Shown one piece after another: positions 26,749 to 35,420 of a stretch of DNA of 44,554 nucleotides. The notes beneath the pieces are model-generated. The model was not told the origin of the DNA. It was given only the letters and a program-made list of their open reading frames with translations, and searched no databases. Location of the stretch: contig NZ_AMXD01000016.1 of the NCBI RefSeq assembly GCF_000310185.1, positions 1 through 44,554 on the forward strand, read 5' to 3'. The position numbers were made by a program, and so were the translations under genes. Position 1 is the first letter of the stretch; the number at the start of each line of letters is the position of its first letter. The stretch is from Thauera aminoaromatica S2. GTDB lineage: Bacteria; Pseudomonadota; Gammaproteobacteria; Burkholderiales; Rhodocyclaceae.

Positions 26749-28488
26749 GTGCAGCAGGCCCTCGCCCGCCACCACAGCATCTTCCTGCTGATCCTGCGTC
26801 GCCTGCGCGCACCGCTGATCCTGCTGATCGTGCTGTTCGCGATCGCGGTGCTCGGCCTCACCCTGGTGCCCGGCCCGGTCGTCGACGGCGAGACGAGCTA
26901 TCTCAGCTTCTTCCACGCCTTCTACTTCATCAGCTACACCGCGACCACGATCGGTTTCGGCGAGATTCCCTACACCTTCTCCGACCAGCAGCGGCTGTGG
27001 GTGATCGTCAGCATCTACCTGTCGGTGATCGGCTGGGCCTATACGCTGGGCTCGGTGTTCAGCCTGCTCGCCGACCGCAGCCTGCGCCAGGCGATCGCGA
27101 TGCAGGGTTTCGTGCGCGCGGTGCGGCGGCTGCGCGAGCCCTTCTACCTGGTGTGCGGCTACGGCGAGACCGGCCGCCTGATCTGCGACGCGCTCGACCG
27201 CATGGGCCTGCGCGTCGTGGTGATCGAGGTCGACGAGACCAAGCTCGGCGAGCTCGATCTGCACAGCTATTCGGCCGACGTGCCCGCGCTGTGCGCGGAC
27301 GCCGCAAACCCCGAGACGCTCCAGTTCGGCGGCCTCACCCACGCGAGCTGCATCGGCGTCATCGCGCTCACCAACGACGACGCCACCAACCTGGCGATCG
27401 CGATCGCCGCGCGCCTGCTGGCGCCGAAGGTGCCCGCACTGTGCCGCGCCGAGCACACCGCGACCTCGGCCAACATGACCTCCTTCGGCACCCGCCACAT
27501 CCTCAACCCCTTCGAGCGCTTCAGCGAAACGCTCGCACTCTCGCTGCACGCGCCCAAGGCCTCGCAGCTCTTCGACTGGCTCACCGGCCTGCCCGGCAGC
27601 CACGTCGAGCAGCGCCGCGATCCGCCGCGCGGCAACTGGATCGTCTGCGGCCACGGGCGCTTCGGTCGCCTGCTGGTCGATGCGATGGACTCCGAGGCAG
27701 TGCCGGTGACCATCATCGACATCGACCCCAAGCCCGACGGCATTCACCGCTGGGTGCAGGGCGACGGCACCGGTGCCGCATCCCTGCTCGAGGCCGGCGT
27801 GCGCGAGGCGACCGGGATCGTGTGCGGCACCAGCTCGGACGTGGACAACCTTTCGATCGCGGTGACGGCGCGCGAGCTCAACCAGGAGCTCTTCGTGATC
27901 CTGCGCCAGAACCACGAATCCAACCGCGCGCTCTTCGAGGCCTTCGAATCCGACATCACCGTGGTCCCGAGCCGGGTGATCGCGCACGAATGCATCGCGA
28001 TCCTGAGCACACCGCTGCTCGCGCCCTTCCTGGCCGAAATCCGCCGCCGTGACGAGGAGTGGTGCGGCGCACTGCTGCATCGCCTGACCCGCCACCTCGG
28101 CTGGAGGGTTCCGCGGATCCGCAGCCAGCGCGTCAACCTGTCGAGCGCGCCGGCGCTGTATCGCCGCCTGATGCGCGGCGAGACGATCACGCTCGAACGC
28201 CTGCTGCGCTCGCCCGCCGACCGCTCGATGGCGCTCGACTGCGCGGTGCTCTACCTCGAGCGCGACGACGACGACCACCGGATGACGCCCGCCGCCGACG
28301 AGAAGCTCCGCCCCGGCGACGAATTGCTCTTCGCCGGCACCCGCCGCGCGCTCGAGGATGTCGCCCTGATCTTCGCCAACGAGCACACCCTCGAATACAT
28401 CCTCACCGGCCGCGACCTGCCCGGCGGACGGGTCTGGGAAATGCTCGCGCAGCGCAAGCACGGGAAACGCTCGCCGCAGCTGCCCTGA
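26749..28488 (+). CDS. Potassium channel protein with two RCK/TrkA domains
   Basis: 579 residues. Two membrane helices (about 12-38 and 80-105) flank a pore loop with the potassium filter TATTIGFGEIP. Then come two tandem RCK units: the first begins PFYLVCGYGETGRLICDALD (about 130) and has the nucleotide-fold GYGETG motif; the second begins NWIVCGHGRFGRLLVDAMDS (about 300). A TrkA-C-like domain ends the protein (ERLLRSPADRSMALDCAVLY then LRPGDELLFAGT). It should be a tetrameric inner-membrane channel gated by ligands of the RCK ring. The start is the GTG at 26749, 25 bases after the DUF6394 stop; no in-frame ATG lies close. The second NAD-type motif is GHGRFG rather than GxGxxG. Confidence 0.9.
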   Translation: MQQALARHHSIFLLILRRLRAPLILLIVLFAIAVLGLTLVPGPVVDGETSYLSFFHAFYFISYTATTIGFGEIPYTFSDQQRLWVIVSIYLSVIGWAYTLGSVFSLLADRSLRQAIAMQGFVRAVRRLREPFYLVCGYGETGRLICDALDRMGLRVVVIEVDETKLGELDLHSYSADVPALCADAANPETLQFGGLTHASCIGVIALTNDDATNLAIAIAARLLAPKVPALCRAEHTATSANMTSFGTRHILNPFERFSETLALSLHAPKASQLFDWLTGLPGSHVEQRRDPPRGNWIVCGHGRFGRLLVDAMDSEAVPVTIIDIDPKPDGIHRWVQGDGTGAASLLEAGVREATGIVCGTSSDVDNLSIAVTARELNQELFVILRQNHESNRALFEAFESDITVVPSRVIAHECIAILSTPLLAPFLAEIRRRDEEWCGALLHRLTRHLGWRVPRIRSQRVNLSSAPALYRRLMRGETITLERLLRSPADRSMALDCAVLYLERDDDDHRMTPAADEKLRPGDELLFAGTRRALEDVALIFANEHTLEYILTGRDLPGGRVWEMLAQRKHGKRSPQLP

Positions 28489-28565
28489 GCCGCTCCCCAC
28501 GTTGCCGGGGCACGGCCCCGCCGCTCGAGCGCCGATCGCGACGTGCGCCGCGTCTGCGAGACCTG

Positions 28566-28790
28566 CTAGCCCGCGCCTTCCTCCACGAGTTCCACCGCCT
28601 CGCCGGCGAACGACACCCGCTGTCCCGGCCGCAGCTTGGCGCGCTTGCGCGACTCGGGCTTGCCGTCGACCTTCACCAGGCCGTTTTCCACCGCGGCATG
28701 CGCCGCACCGCCCGACTCGACCAGACCGGCGGCCTTGAGCAACTGGTCGAGCTGAATGTATTCACCGCGCACTTCGAACCGTATCGCCAT
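28566..28790 (-). CDS. S4-domain RNA-binding protein (YbcJ-like)
   Basis: 74 residues, a stand-alone S4 domain: EYIQLDQLLKAAGLVESGG, AAHAAVENGLVKVDGKPESR and KRAKLRPGQRVSFAGEAVEL. Such proteins bind structured RNA, often rRNA or the ribosome. The open frame extends to 29225, but GGAGGGAT lies eight bases before the ATG at 28790 and the family begins MAIRFEVRG. It lies convergent to the potassium channel gene and divergent from the phosphorylase gene, whose ATG is 79 bases away. Confidence 0.88.
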   Translation of the reverse strand: MAIRFEVRGEYIQLDQLLKAAGLVESGGAAHAAVENGLVKVDGKPESRKRAKLRPGQRVSFAGEAVELVEEGAG

Positions 28791-28869
28791 CGCGATCCCT
28801 CCTGCCCGCCACGGCTGCGCGCGCGGGCCTCGTGTCAAAATGGCGGCATTGTCTCCCGCACGCCCGCCC

Positions 28870-29856
28870 ATGACCAGCACGCCCACCGCCCGCGATCCGG
28901 CAAGCGACGCCGCCCCGGCCAGCGCCTCGGCGCCCGCCCACCGTTCTCCGTCCGACGCCGCAGCGCTCACCGCCCATCCGCCGTCGAGCGCCCGCTCGCG
29001 CGCGGACGACCTCCTCGAGCGCACCGACCACGTGATCGCCGCGGCGCTCGCCAGCGGCGCACTGCAGCCGATCCGTACCGAGCTCGACTGGCTGGAGCAG
29101 GACGGCCTTCGCTTCTCGGTGCGTTGGGTATCGTCCCTCGCGCTCAAGGATCGGGCGCGGGTCGACACGGTCACCGCCCGACGGCCCGACTTCAACCCCT
29201 TCCTGCCGCCCGAGCCTGCGCTCACGGTGGCGGCCCTCGGCGCGGATCACCTCGTGGTGCTGAACAAGTTCCCGGTGATCGATCGTCACCTGCTCATCGT
29301 GACCCGCCGTTTCGAAGACCAGAGCACGCCGCTCGGCGGCGCGGACTTCGCCGCGCTCGCCGCGGTAGTGGGCGCGCACGGCGGGCTGGGCTTCTACAAC
29401 GGCGGCCGCATCGCGGGGGCGAGCCAGGCGCACAAGCACCTGCAGTGGGTGCCCGCGCAGGCCTCGGCGCTGGAAGACTTCCTGCCTCCGCTGCATCCCG
29501 GGGCGGCAGCGGAGAACCTCGCCCTGCCCTGGGCGCACGCGGCGGTGGGGATGGACGAATCCGCCTGGTCGCACCCGGACGACGCCGGATCGGTCCTTCT
29601 GGCCGCCTACCGCCTGGCCTGCGAGCGGCTGGAGCTTCCCTGCGACGCCGATCCGATGCCGCCCTACAACCTGCTGGTCAGCCGTGGCGCGCTGCTGCTG
29701 GTGCCCCGCACACGCGAGAAATGGGACGACGTGTCGCTGAATTCGCTCGCCTGGGCCGGCTCGCTGTTCGTGCGCGACCGCGCCCAGATCGACGGCTTGC
29801 GCCGACATGGCCCGCTCGAGGTGCTCGCCGCGGTGGGCCGGCCGCGCGGCGGATAG
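28870..29856 (+). CDS. Ap4A phosphorylase-like ATP adenylyltransferase
   Basis: 328 residues of the HIT superfamily. Family blocks: FNPFLPPEPALTVAALGADH, VVLNKFPVIDRHLLIVTRRF, GGLGFYNGGRIAGASQAHKH with the catalytic triad in AHKHLQWVP (HxHxQ), and MPPYNLLVSRGALLLVPRTR. It should split diadenosine polyphosphates by phosphorolysis into ADP and ATP. Residues 1-45 are a low-complexity alanine/serine/proline extension (PASDAAPASASAPAHRSPSD) not found in the core family. Starts at 28840 (ATG) or 28870 (ATG) are both possible; neither has a strong ribosome binding site and 28870 is chosen as more compact. Confidence 0.85.
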   Translation: MTSTPTARDPASDAAPASASAPAHRSPSDAAALTAHPPSSARSRADDLLERTDHVIAAALASGALQPIRTELDWLEQDGLRFSVRWVSSLALKDRARVDTVTARRPDFNPFLPPEPALTVAALGADHLVVLNKFPVIDRHLLIVTRRFEDQSTPLGGADFAALAAVVGAHGGLGFYNGGRIAGASQAHKHLQWVPAQASALEDFLPPLHPGAAAENLALPWAHAAVGMDESAWSHPDDAGSVLLAAYRLACERLELPCDADPMPPYNLLVSRGALLLVPRTREKWDDVSLNSLAWAGSLFVRDRAQIDGLRRHGPLEVLAAVGRPRGG

Positions 29857-29878
29857 GCTGGCGAGACGTATCCGGCGA

Positions 29879-30238
29879 TCAGGCCGCGCGCGGCAGCGGA
29901 CTCTGCGGCAGCGGCGGCAGGCCGATGGTGGCGCGGAGCTCGTCGCACTTCGGGTTGGGCGTACCGTCCTCGAAATAGACGGGAAATTCACGACAGGGGG
30001 TGGGCCGGTTCTCGTAGATCGAACGCGCGACCTGCCGGCCCACCTCGCCGGAGAGCGCGCTGCAGCGTCGCGGCACCTGGTTGCTGCCCTTCATGCAGCG
30101 CAAGGTGTGGTTGAGTTTCTCGGTCATCTCCGCCGGCACGAAACCGCCCGGCGCGTCGTCCGCCTCGGCCCAGTAGAAGGAGATCCGAAAGTGCGTGCAG
30201 CAGATGCCGCAGTCGAGGCAGGGGTTGAACTCGTCCAT
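29879..30238 (-). CDS. YkgJ-family cysteine cluster protein
   Basis: 119 residues. The N-terminal CLDCGICC and the downstream cysteines in RCMKG, RRCSAL and TPCREFPVYF form the YkgJ zinc- or iron-sulfur-binding pattern. NPCLDCGICCTHFRISFYWA is distinctive. It ends NPKCDELRATIGLPPLP. No signal peptide. The frame runs back to 30319, but the cysteine cluster starts right after the ATG at 30238. Function unknown. It faces the phosphorylase gene across 22 bases. Upstream is a gene-free region with a palindrome and a REP pair. Confidence 0.85.
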   Translation of the reverse strand: MDEFNPCLDCGICCTHFRISFYWAEADDAPGGFVPAEMTEKLNHTLRCMKGSNQVPRRCSALSGEVGRQVARSIYENRPTPCREFPVYFEDGTPNPKCDELRATIGLPPLPQSPLPRAA

Positions 30239-30575
30239 GAACGGAGCGCCGAAAGGACCGGCCGAGGGCCGTGGGGCGCGCATTCTAGCGCCGCCGGGAG
30301 GCGCCGGAAAGTGGTGCAAAGCGCTTTGTTTTCAGTAACCTGAAATCATTTTGAGAAATATTTTCCGGAGCGGGAAACCCGCTCGCATCGGATCGCGCCC
30401 GCAGCGCGTCCCCAGGCGCGGCGGTTCCTTGTGGGAGCGACGCAAGTCGCGACTACGGCTTATCCACGCTCGCCAACGCTCGTCCGCTGTTCCGGCGCCC
30501 GCTCGCGACTCGCGCCGCTCCGGCGGCGCATCCCCGGGCGCGACGGTCCTGTGCGCGCCGGCACGCCCGGGATGC
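30239..30575. other. Gene-free region between the YkgJ and YecA-like genes
   Basis: 337 bases without a gene. It holds an AT-rich patch with the palindrome TTTCAGTAACCTGAAA (30330-30345, perfect 6-base arms) and an inverted pair of REP-like repeats (30431-30521). Confidence 0.5.
30431..30521. repeat. Inverted pair of REP-like repeats
   Basis: A forward copy (GGGAGCGACGCAAGTCGCGA within 30431-30455) faces a degenerate reverse copy (GCTCGCGACTCGCGCCGCTC, 30501-30520). Confidence 0.7.
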
Positions 30576-31361
30576 TCAGTTTTCGGCTTCGCCGGATTCG
30601 GGCTCGGGCTCGGGCTCGGGCTCGGCGCCGTTGGCGCCGCAGCATTTCTTGTATTTCTTGCCGCTGCCGCACGGGCACGGATCGTTGCGGCCGGGGCCGG
30701 CGCTGGCGGGCTTGCGCGGAGCCTCGGTGGACAGCGGCTCGGCGGCCGGCAGACCCAGATCGCGCCAGTGGGCGAAGATGTCGTTGACCGCCTCGCCCAC
30801 GTCGGCGAGCCAGCCCAGGCGGGTCTCGTCGTCGGCCTTCGCGGCGTCCTCCTCGCCCCAGGGCGCGAGCACCTCGTCGAGGGTCTCGCGCACGGCCTCG
30901 ACCGCCTCGGCGTCCAGCCCCTCCTCCCAGCCCTCGGGCCACAGGTCCAGGCCCTGAGCGAAACCGTCGATCCAGGCTTCGCCGAGCTTGAGCCCATCGC
31001 CCTCGGCGACCGCGAAGCAGAACGGCTCCCAGCACGCCTCGTCCTCGTCGTCCAGGCCGAGCGTGGCGAGCAGCTCGTTGTGATACGCCTTCACCAGCCG
31101 GATCGCGCGCTGCAGGCCGCTGCCCGAGCCGAAGCCGACCTCGTCGCCGTGCGCCGACCACACGCCGGGCATCCAGCGCTCGGCCGGGATTGGCCGCGGC
31201 GAGATCATCACGCCAGCGAGGTAGCCGTCGAGCATCTCGAGGTCCATGCAGTCCTCGGGCACGATGTCCGAGGTGAGGATCTCTTCCAGCGCCTCGAAAT
31301 CCTCGTCGCTCATCGTGCGCAGCGCGGACGCGTCCGCGCCCCTTTGTTCCATACCGTTCAT
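30576..31361 (-). CDS. YecA/UPF0149 family protein with C-terminal SEC-C zinc motif
   Basis: 261 residues. The UPF0149 domain covers most of it: [58 protein letters not shown]. Near the C-terminus is the SEC-C motif [17 protein letters not shown], which binds zinc and in SecA contacts SecB and ribosomes. A tail of alternating glutamate and proline (EPEPEPEPE) follows, encoded by a short GGCTCG tandem repeat at about 30600-30625 that could change length. AAAGGAG lies seven bases before the ATG at 31361; the upstream ATG at 31418 is not used. Third gene of a probable operon after dusC and trmB. Confidence 0.88.
   Translation of the reverse strand: MNGMEQRGADASALRTMSDEDFEALEEILTSDIVPEDCMDLEMLDGYLAGVMISPRPIPAERWMPGVWSAHGDEVGFGSGSGLQRAIRLVKAYHNELLATLGLDDEDEACWEPFCFAVAEGDGLKLGEAWIDGFAQGLDLWPEGWEEGLDAEAVEAVRETLDEVLAPWGEEDAAKADDETRLGWLADVGEAVNDIFAHWRDLGLPAAEPLSTEAPRKPASAGPGRNDPCPCGSGKKYKKCCGANGAEPEPEPEPESGEAEN
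30600..30625. repeat. Short tandem repeat GGCTCG in a coding tail
   Basis: About four units of GGGCTC encode the glutamate-proline tail of the YecA-like protein. Slippage by whole units keeps the frame. Confidence 0.6.
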
Positions 31362-31430
31362 GGCAATCTCCTTTGACCGGCGCCAAGGGTGGCCCAAGGC
31401 GGCGCGGCGGGCAAGCACGATCTTGCGGAA

Positions 31431-32108
31431 TCAGCCCGCGGCCGCGAGATCCAGCCCGATGCGGTACAACGGCTGCCCCGAGTCGCGGTACTTGCGCTCG
31501 AAGGGGGTCAGCGGCGTGACGGCCTCGAAGCCTTCCCAGGCGACCTCGCGCCCGAGCACGAGGCCGAGCGCGAAGGCGAACTCCTCGATGTAGACCTTCC
31601 AGTTGCTGCGGCATTCCAGCACGCCACCGAGGCGGGGAATCCACGGGAACACCGGGTGCGCGTGCCAGCGCCGGCCGAGGTGGCCGATCTTGGGCCAGGG
31701 GTTGGGATAGAGGAGGTAGTGGCGCGCGAGGCGCAGCCCGGCCTCGTCGAGCAGGCGCCAGAAGTCCACCAGGTCGGCGCGCACGAAGACCATGTTCTTC
31801 GGCAACAGCGCCTCGGGATAGGGCTTGCGACGCGCGAGGCGGTCGGCGGACTGGTCGACGCCGATCACCCAGTGGTCGGGAAACTGGCGCGCGATCTGGA
31901 TGGTGCTGTGGCCGACGCCGCAGCCGGCATCGAGGATCAGCGGCGCACTGCGGCCCCAGCCGGCGAGCGCCTCGGCGAGCGCGGCACGGTTGTAGTCGGT
32001 GCAGGGCTTGCGGAAGGGATGCTCGAGGTGCTTGCGCACGCGCTCGGCGAGCGCCTCGTGGACGCCCTGCTGGGCGCTCTGCGGGATGCGGGAGTTGGCG
32101 TAGCTCAT
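31431..32108 (-). CDS. trmB: tRNA (guanine-N7-)-methyltransferase TrmB-like
   Basis: 225 residues. It should methylate G46 of tRNA using S-adenosylmethionine. Motif I is LILDAGCGVGHSTIQIA, the acidic ribose loop IGVDQSADRL, and the family block LLYPNPWPKIGHLGRRWHAH then PLTPFERKYRDSGQPLYRI carries the TxFExK-type end. It is slightly divergent from E. coli TrmB (for example the DLVDFW block), as in the betaproteobacterial second type, so a TrmB-like paralogue remains possible. The ATG at 32108 is ten bases after the stop of dusC, indicating co-transcription. The YecA-like gene follows after 69 bases. Confidence 0.9.
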   Translation of the reverse strand: MSYANSRIPQSAQQGVHEALAERVRKHLEHPFRKPCTDYNRAALAEALAGWGRSAPLILDAGCGVGHSTIQIARQFPDHWVIGVDQSADRLARRKPYPEALLPKNMVFVRADLVDFWRLLDEAGLRLARHYLLYPNPWPKIGHLGRRWHAHPVFPWIPRLGGVLECRSNWKVYIEEFAFALGLVLGREVAWEGFEAVTPLTPFERKYRDSGQPLYRIGLDLAAAG

Positions 32109-32118
32109 CGGGCCGCTC

Positions 32119-33129
32119 TCATCGGTCGGGACTCGTCGGCCGGGGCCCGTCGGCCCGGGCAGATGGCGGGTGGTCGCACGCGGGAATGCCGTGGCGGCGG
32201 AGTTCCTCGTTCATGCGCGAGGGGTGGACGACGCGGCGCACCGCCTCGTGCAGCCGGCCCGCCGCGGGGTAGTTGCGCCGCAGCATGCCCAGCCACAGCT
32301 TGAGCCGGCCACAGGCATGCACCGGGGCGGCGCGCCCCTGCACGCCCTCCCAGTAGCGCAGGAGGTGCGGGTGCAGTTCGACCCAGTCGCGCTCGTCCGG
32401 CTCGGTGCCGCGTTCGCCGCGGATGCGGCGCGCGAGCCAGGGGTCGGAGACCGCGCCGCGGCCGATCATCACATCCTCGGCTGCGGAGACCTCGCGGCAG
32501 CGTGCCCAGTCGCGCACGCTCCACACCTCGCCGTTGGCGGTCACCGGCACGCGCACCGCGTCGCCGATGCGCGCCACCCACTCCCAGTGCGCGGGCGCGC
32601 GGTAGCCCTGCTCGCGGGTGCGCGCATGGACGACGATGGCCTGCGCGCCACCGTCCGCGAGCGCCTGCGCACAGTCGAGCGCGCGCGAGGGGTCGGCGAT
32701 GCCCAGGCGCATCTTGGCGCTCACCGGGATCGCTGCGGGCACGGCGGCACGCACTGCGGCGGCGATGTCGTGCAGCAGGCGCGGGCGGTCGAGCAGCATC
32801 GCACCGCCACCATGGCGATTGACCACCTTGGCCGGGCAGCCGAAGTTGAGGTCGATGCCGTGCGGGCTCAGCGCGGCCAGGCGCGCCGCGTTCTCCGCGA
32901 GCAGGACGGGATCGCTGCCGAGCAGTTGCACCGCCACCGGCGTGCCCGCGGCGGTGCGGCTGCCGGCGAGGATCTCCGGGCAGATGCGCTCGAACATGCG
33001 CCGCGGCAGCAGGGTGCCGGAGACGCGGACGAATTCCGACACCGCGAGGTCGTAGCCGCCGATCGCGGTCAGCACGTCGCGAAGCACGAAATCGGCCACG
33101 CCCTCCATGGGCGCGAGCAGCAGGCGCAC
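32119..33129 (-). CDS. dusC: tRNA-dihydrouridine(16) synthase DusC
   Basis: 336 residues, FMN-dependent TIM barrel that reduces uridine in tRNA using NADPH. LLLAPMEGVADFVLRD at the start, VAVQLLGSDPVLLAENA, DLNFGCPAKVVNRHGGGAML with the catalytic cysteine, VSAKMRLGI, VVHARTREQGYRAPAHWEWV, VTANGEVWSV and VMIGRGAVSDPWL are all present. Length, WEWV and the C-terminal helical domain (RLKLWLGMLRRNY) fit DusC rather than DusA or DusB. The start is GTG 33129 with GAGG upstream, since MEGVAD requires it. The last 25 residues are rich in proline and arginine. First gene of the leftward tRNA-modification operon. Confidence 0.92.
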   Translation of the reverse strand: MRLLLAPMEGVADFVLRDVLTAIGGYDLAVSEFVRVSGTLLPRRMFERICPEILAGSRTAAGTPVAVQLLGSDPVLLAENAARLAALSPHGIDLNFGCPAKVVNRHGGGAMLLDRPRLLHDIAAAVRAAVPAAIPVSAKMRLGIADPSRALDCAQALADGGAQAIVVHARTREQGYRAPAHWEWVARIGDAVRVPVTANGEVWSVRDWARCREVSAAEDVMIGRGAVSDPWLARRIRGERGTEPDERDWVELHPHLLRYWEGVQGRAAPVHACGRLKLWLGMLRRNYPAAGRLHEAVRRVVHPSRMNEELRRHGIPACDHPPSARADGPRPTSPDR

Positions 33130-33222
33130 GCAGGAACCTCGTCGGTGATTGATCAGGCGCGCGATTGTACCGGTCGCCGCCCGAAAAACCGTCCCGGCGC
33201 ACGACAGCAGACGTGTTTTTCC

Positions 33223-33251
33223 TTGTCAGGACGGGGCGGCTGGCGGATAAT
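33223..33251 (+). promoter_or_regulatory. Sigma-70 promoter of rpmE
   Basis: TTGTCA (33223-33228) and GATAAT (33246-33251) with a 17-base spacer, 60 bases before the rpmE ATG. Confidence 0.65.
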
Positions 33252-33268
33252 CTCGCGCTTTACGACAC

Positions 33269-33291
33269 AGGGCGGTCACAACCTCCGCCCG
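33269..33291 (+). promoter_or_regulatory. Hairpin in the rpmE leader
   Basis: GGGCGG and CCGCCC pair across a loop of about nine bases in the 5' leader of the L31 message. A regulatory role, for example autogenous control, is only a guess. Confidence 0.3.
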
Positions 33292-33310
33292 CAAGATTCA
33301 GGAAATCACC

Positions 33311-33529
33311 ATGAAAGCGGACATCCATCCCAAGTACGCCGACGTCAACGTCACCTGCTCGTGCGGCAACACCTTCGTGACCCGTTCGACCCTGGGCAAG
33401 CCCCAGTACCACGTCGAGGTGTGCTCGGCCTGCCATCCGTTCTACACCGGCAAGCAAAAGATCGTCGACACCGCCGGCCGCGTCGAGCGCTTCCGCCAGA
33501 AGTACGGCAACGTCCAGCGCGCGAGCTGA
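33311..33529 (+). CDS. rpmE: 50S ribosomal protein L31, zinc-binding type
   Basis: 72 residues, component of the large subunit near the central protuberance. It begins [20 protein letters not shown] and has all four zinc ligands: C16, C18, C38 and C41 ([13 protein letters not shown]), so it is the zinc-containing C+ form. The end is [26 protein letters not shown] lies before the ATG at 33311. It has its own near-consensus promoter and a strong terminator, so it is monocistronic. Confidence 0.97.
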   Translation: MKADIHPKYADVNVTCSCGNTFVTRSTLGKPQYHVEVCSACHPFYTGKQKIVDTAGRVERFRQKYGNVQRAS

Positions 33530-33593
33530 GCCGTCGCAAAGCCGGGATCCGCACCGCCCCGGGCGGTCGTGGCAGGATTCCGCAGGCACCGAG

Positions 33594-33618
33594 GAAGGCA
33601 GCGCAAGCTGCCTTTTTT
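33594..33618 (+). terminator. Rho-independent terminator of rpmE
   Basis: AGGCAGC and GCTGCCT pair around GCAA, followed by six T residues. Confidence 0.9.
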
Positions 33619-33675
33619 ATTGCCCCGCCGCCGGCAGGCACCCGCGCCCTCTCCGTCCTGCCCACTCCGCCGCGC

Positions 33676-33705
33676 TTGGTCCGCGCAGCCACTCCGAAGC
33701 ACAAT
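33676..33705 (+). promoter_or_regulatory. Promoter of the membrane glycosyltransferase gene (leaderless start)
   Basis: TTGGTC (33676-33681) and CACAAT (33700-33705) are 18 bases apart. The -10 box ends six bases before the ATG at 33712, which leaves no room for a leader or a ribosome binding site. Confidence 0.45.
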
Positions 33706-33711
33706 GCCCGC

Positions 33712-35370
33712 ATGATCCGCGATCCCGCCACGCCCACCCTGTTCCAGCGCCGCGTCTACGGCACGGTCGGCCTGACCCTGCTGGTCGGCCTGTACCTGCT
33801 CGTCGGCCTGACCGCGCACGACCCCTGGCGCGGCGACGACGCGCGCCATTTCGGGCCCGTGCTGGCGATGCTGCGCGGCGAGTCCTGGCTGTTTCCCCTG
33901 CTCGCCGGCGAACCCCTGGTGGAGCATCCCCCGCTGTATTACTGGGTCGCCTCGGCCTTCTCCGCGCTCACCGCGGCCTTTCTTCCGGCGCACGCCGGGG
34001 CCCGCCTGGCGAGCGCCGTCTTCGTGGCGCTGGCGATCTGGTGGCTGGCGCGCGCGGCCGAATCCCTGCATGGTCGCGCCGCCCGCACGCCCGCCGCGCT
34101 GCTCGCGCTCGGCACGCTAGGCCTGGTCCTGCATGCGCACGAGACGCAGCCCCTGCTCGCCCTCTTCGCCATGCTCGCACTGACCCTGTCCGGCCTCGCG
34201 GAGTTGCCGACACGCCCGCTCGCCGGGGGCCTGAAGGCGGGCATGGGTAGCGGCCTGGCCTTCCTCTCCGCAGGCTTCGGCGGCCTGTGGATGAGCGCTC
34301 CCCTGTTGCCGCTGGCGATGCTGCTGAGCGCCGACTGCCGCAGCCCGCGCGCGAGCGGCGCCGTGCTGCTGGGACTGTGCCTCGCGCTGACCACCGCCGC
34401 GCTGTGGCCGCTCGTGCTCCACCTGCAACACCCCGAACTCCTGAGCCTGTGGCTGCGCAACGAGTGGCAGTGGATCGTCGGCCCGATGCTGCGCCCGGCC
34501 GAGCTGCCGCGACTGCTCGAGCTCGGCGCCTGGTTCATGTGGCCGCTGTGGCCGCTGGCCTTGTGGGCGCTCTGGCGCGCGCGCCGCCAGCCCGGCGTGC
34601 TCGCGATCCTGCTGCCGCTGGCGAGCGCCGGACTGGTGCTGGCCTGGCTGGTGGCGATCGACGATCTCTCGCAGGCCCGGCTGATCCCGCTGGTGCCCGC
34701 GCTCGCCCTGCTCGCCGCCGGCGGCGTGGCCAGCCTGCGCCGCGGCGCCGCGAGCGCGCTCGACTGGTTCTCGCTGATGAGCCTGGCCGTCTTCGGCATC
34801 CTCGTCTGGCTGGCATGGAGCGCCCAGGTCGCCGGCTGGCCGAGCGGTCTCGCACGCCACGTCGCGCGCAACGCCCCCGGCTTCGTGCCGCCGGACGCCA
34901 ACCTGCGCCTGCTTGCCGGCGGCGCCATCAGCGTGGTGTGGATCCTCCTCGTCGCCCGCCTGCCCCGGTCGCCCGCACGTGCGCCGGCGAACTGGGCGAT
35001 CGGCCTGGTGATGCTGTGGAGCCTGGCGGTGGTGTTGCTGATGCCCTGGTTCGACCAGGGACGCAGCTACCGCACGGTGGTGGAATCGCTCGATATCGCG
35101 GTGCGCGGCGAGCGCGGCGCACAGGCGAGGGAATGCATCGCCACCACCGGGCTGCCCGACGCGATGAAGCTGTCGATGGACTATTTCGCCGGCCTGCGCG
35201 CACGCCCGATCGACGCCGACGCCACACCGTGTGCTCTGCTGCTGGTCCATGTCGAGCGCCGCGGCCGCTCCGCCGCGCTCGCACCCGAATGGGAAACCGT
35301 GTGGGAATACCGCCGTGGTGCCGGCAAGCGCGCCGAAACCTTCCGGCTGCTGCGCCGCGCCGGACGCTGA
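33712..35370 (+). CDS. Polytopic glycosyltransferase-39 (ArnT/PMT)-like membrane protein
   Basis: 552 residues with about ten to twelve membrane segments (for example VGLTLLVGLYLLVGL, ASAVFVALAIWWLARA, LLPLASAGLVLAWLVAI). The first periplasmic loop carries WRGDDARHFGPVLAMLRGES and VEHPPLYYWVASAF, matching the acidic catalytic loop and the EHPPLYYW block of ArnT-type transferases that use undecaprenyl-linked sugars. A soluble tail of about 90 residues ends the protein. It probably moves a sugar onto a lipid or protein at the periplasmic face; substrate unknown. The ATG at 33712 has no ribosome binding site but lies just after a -10 box. Confidence 0.85.
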   Translation: MIRDPATPTLFQRRVYGTVGLTLLVGLYLLVGLTAHDPWRGDDARHFGPVLAMLRGESWLFPLLAGEPLVEHPPLYYWVASAFSALTAAFLPAHAGARLASAVFVALAIWWLARAAESLHGRAARTPAALLALGTLGLVLHAHETQPLLALFAMLALTLSGLAELPTRPLAGGLKAGMGSGLAFLSAGFGGLWMSAPLLPLAMLLSADCRSPRASGAVLLGLCLALTTAALWPLVLHLQHPELLSLWLRNEWQWIVGPMLRPAELPRLLELGAWFMWPLWPLALWALWRARRQPGVLAILLPLASAGLVLAWLVAIDDLSQARLIPLVPALALLAAGGVASLRRGAASALDWFSLMSLAVFGILVWLAWSAQVAGWPSGLARHVARNAPGFVPPDANLRLLAGGAISVVWILLVARLPRSPARAPANWAIGLVMLWSLAVVLLMPWFDQGRSYRTVVESLDIAVRGERGAQARECIATTGLPDAMKLSMDYFAGLRARPIDADATPCALLLVHVERRGRSAALAPEWETVWEYRRGAGKRAETFRLLRRAGR

Positions 35371-35420
35371 ATCGACGCATCCGTGCCGTTGCGGCGAGGT
35401 CCTTGCATTCTCGCCTGCCC

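Noticed and set aside
26707-28500. A minus-strand open frame of 597 codons opposite the potassium channel.
   Set aside because: The channel frame has filter and RCK motifs; this one has none.
28532-28552. A further REP copy (CCGATCGCGACGTGCGCCGC).
   Set aside because: Only half of the core matches; too weak to list as a family member. A similar weak match lies near 42376-42400.
30600-30625. The GGCTCG tandem repeat as a CRISPR or a phase-variable switch.
   Set aside because: The units are six bases with no spacers, so this is not CRISPR, and a unit change keeps the reading frame, so it cannot switch the gene off.
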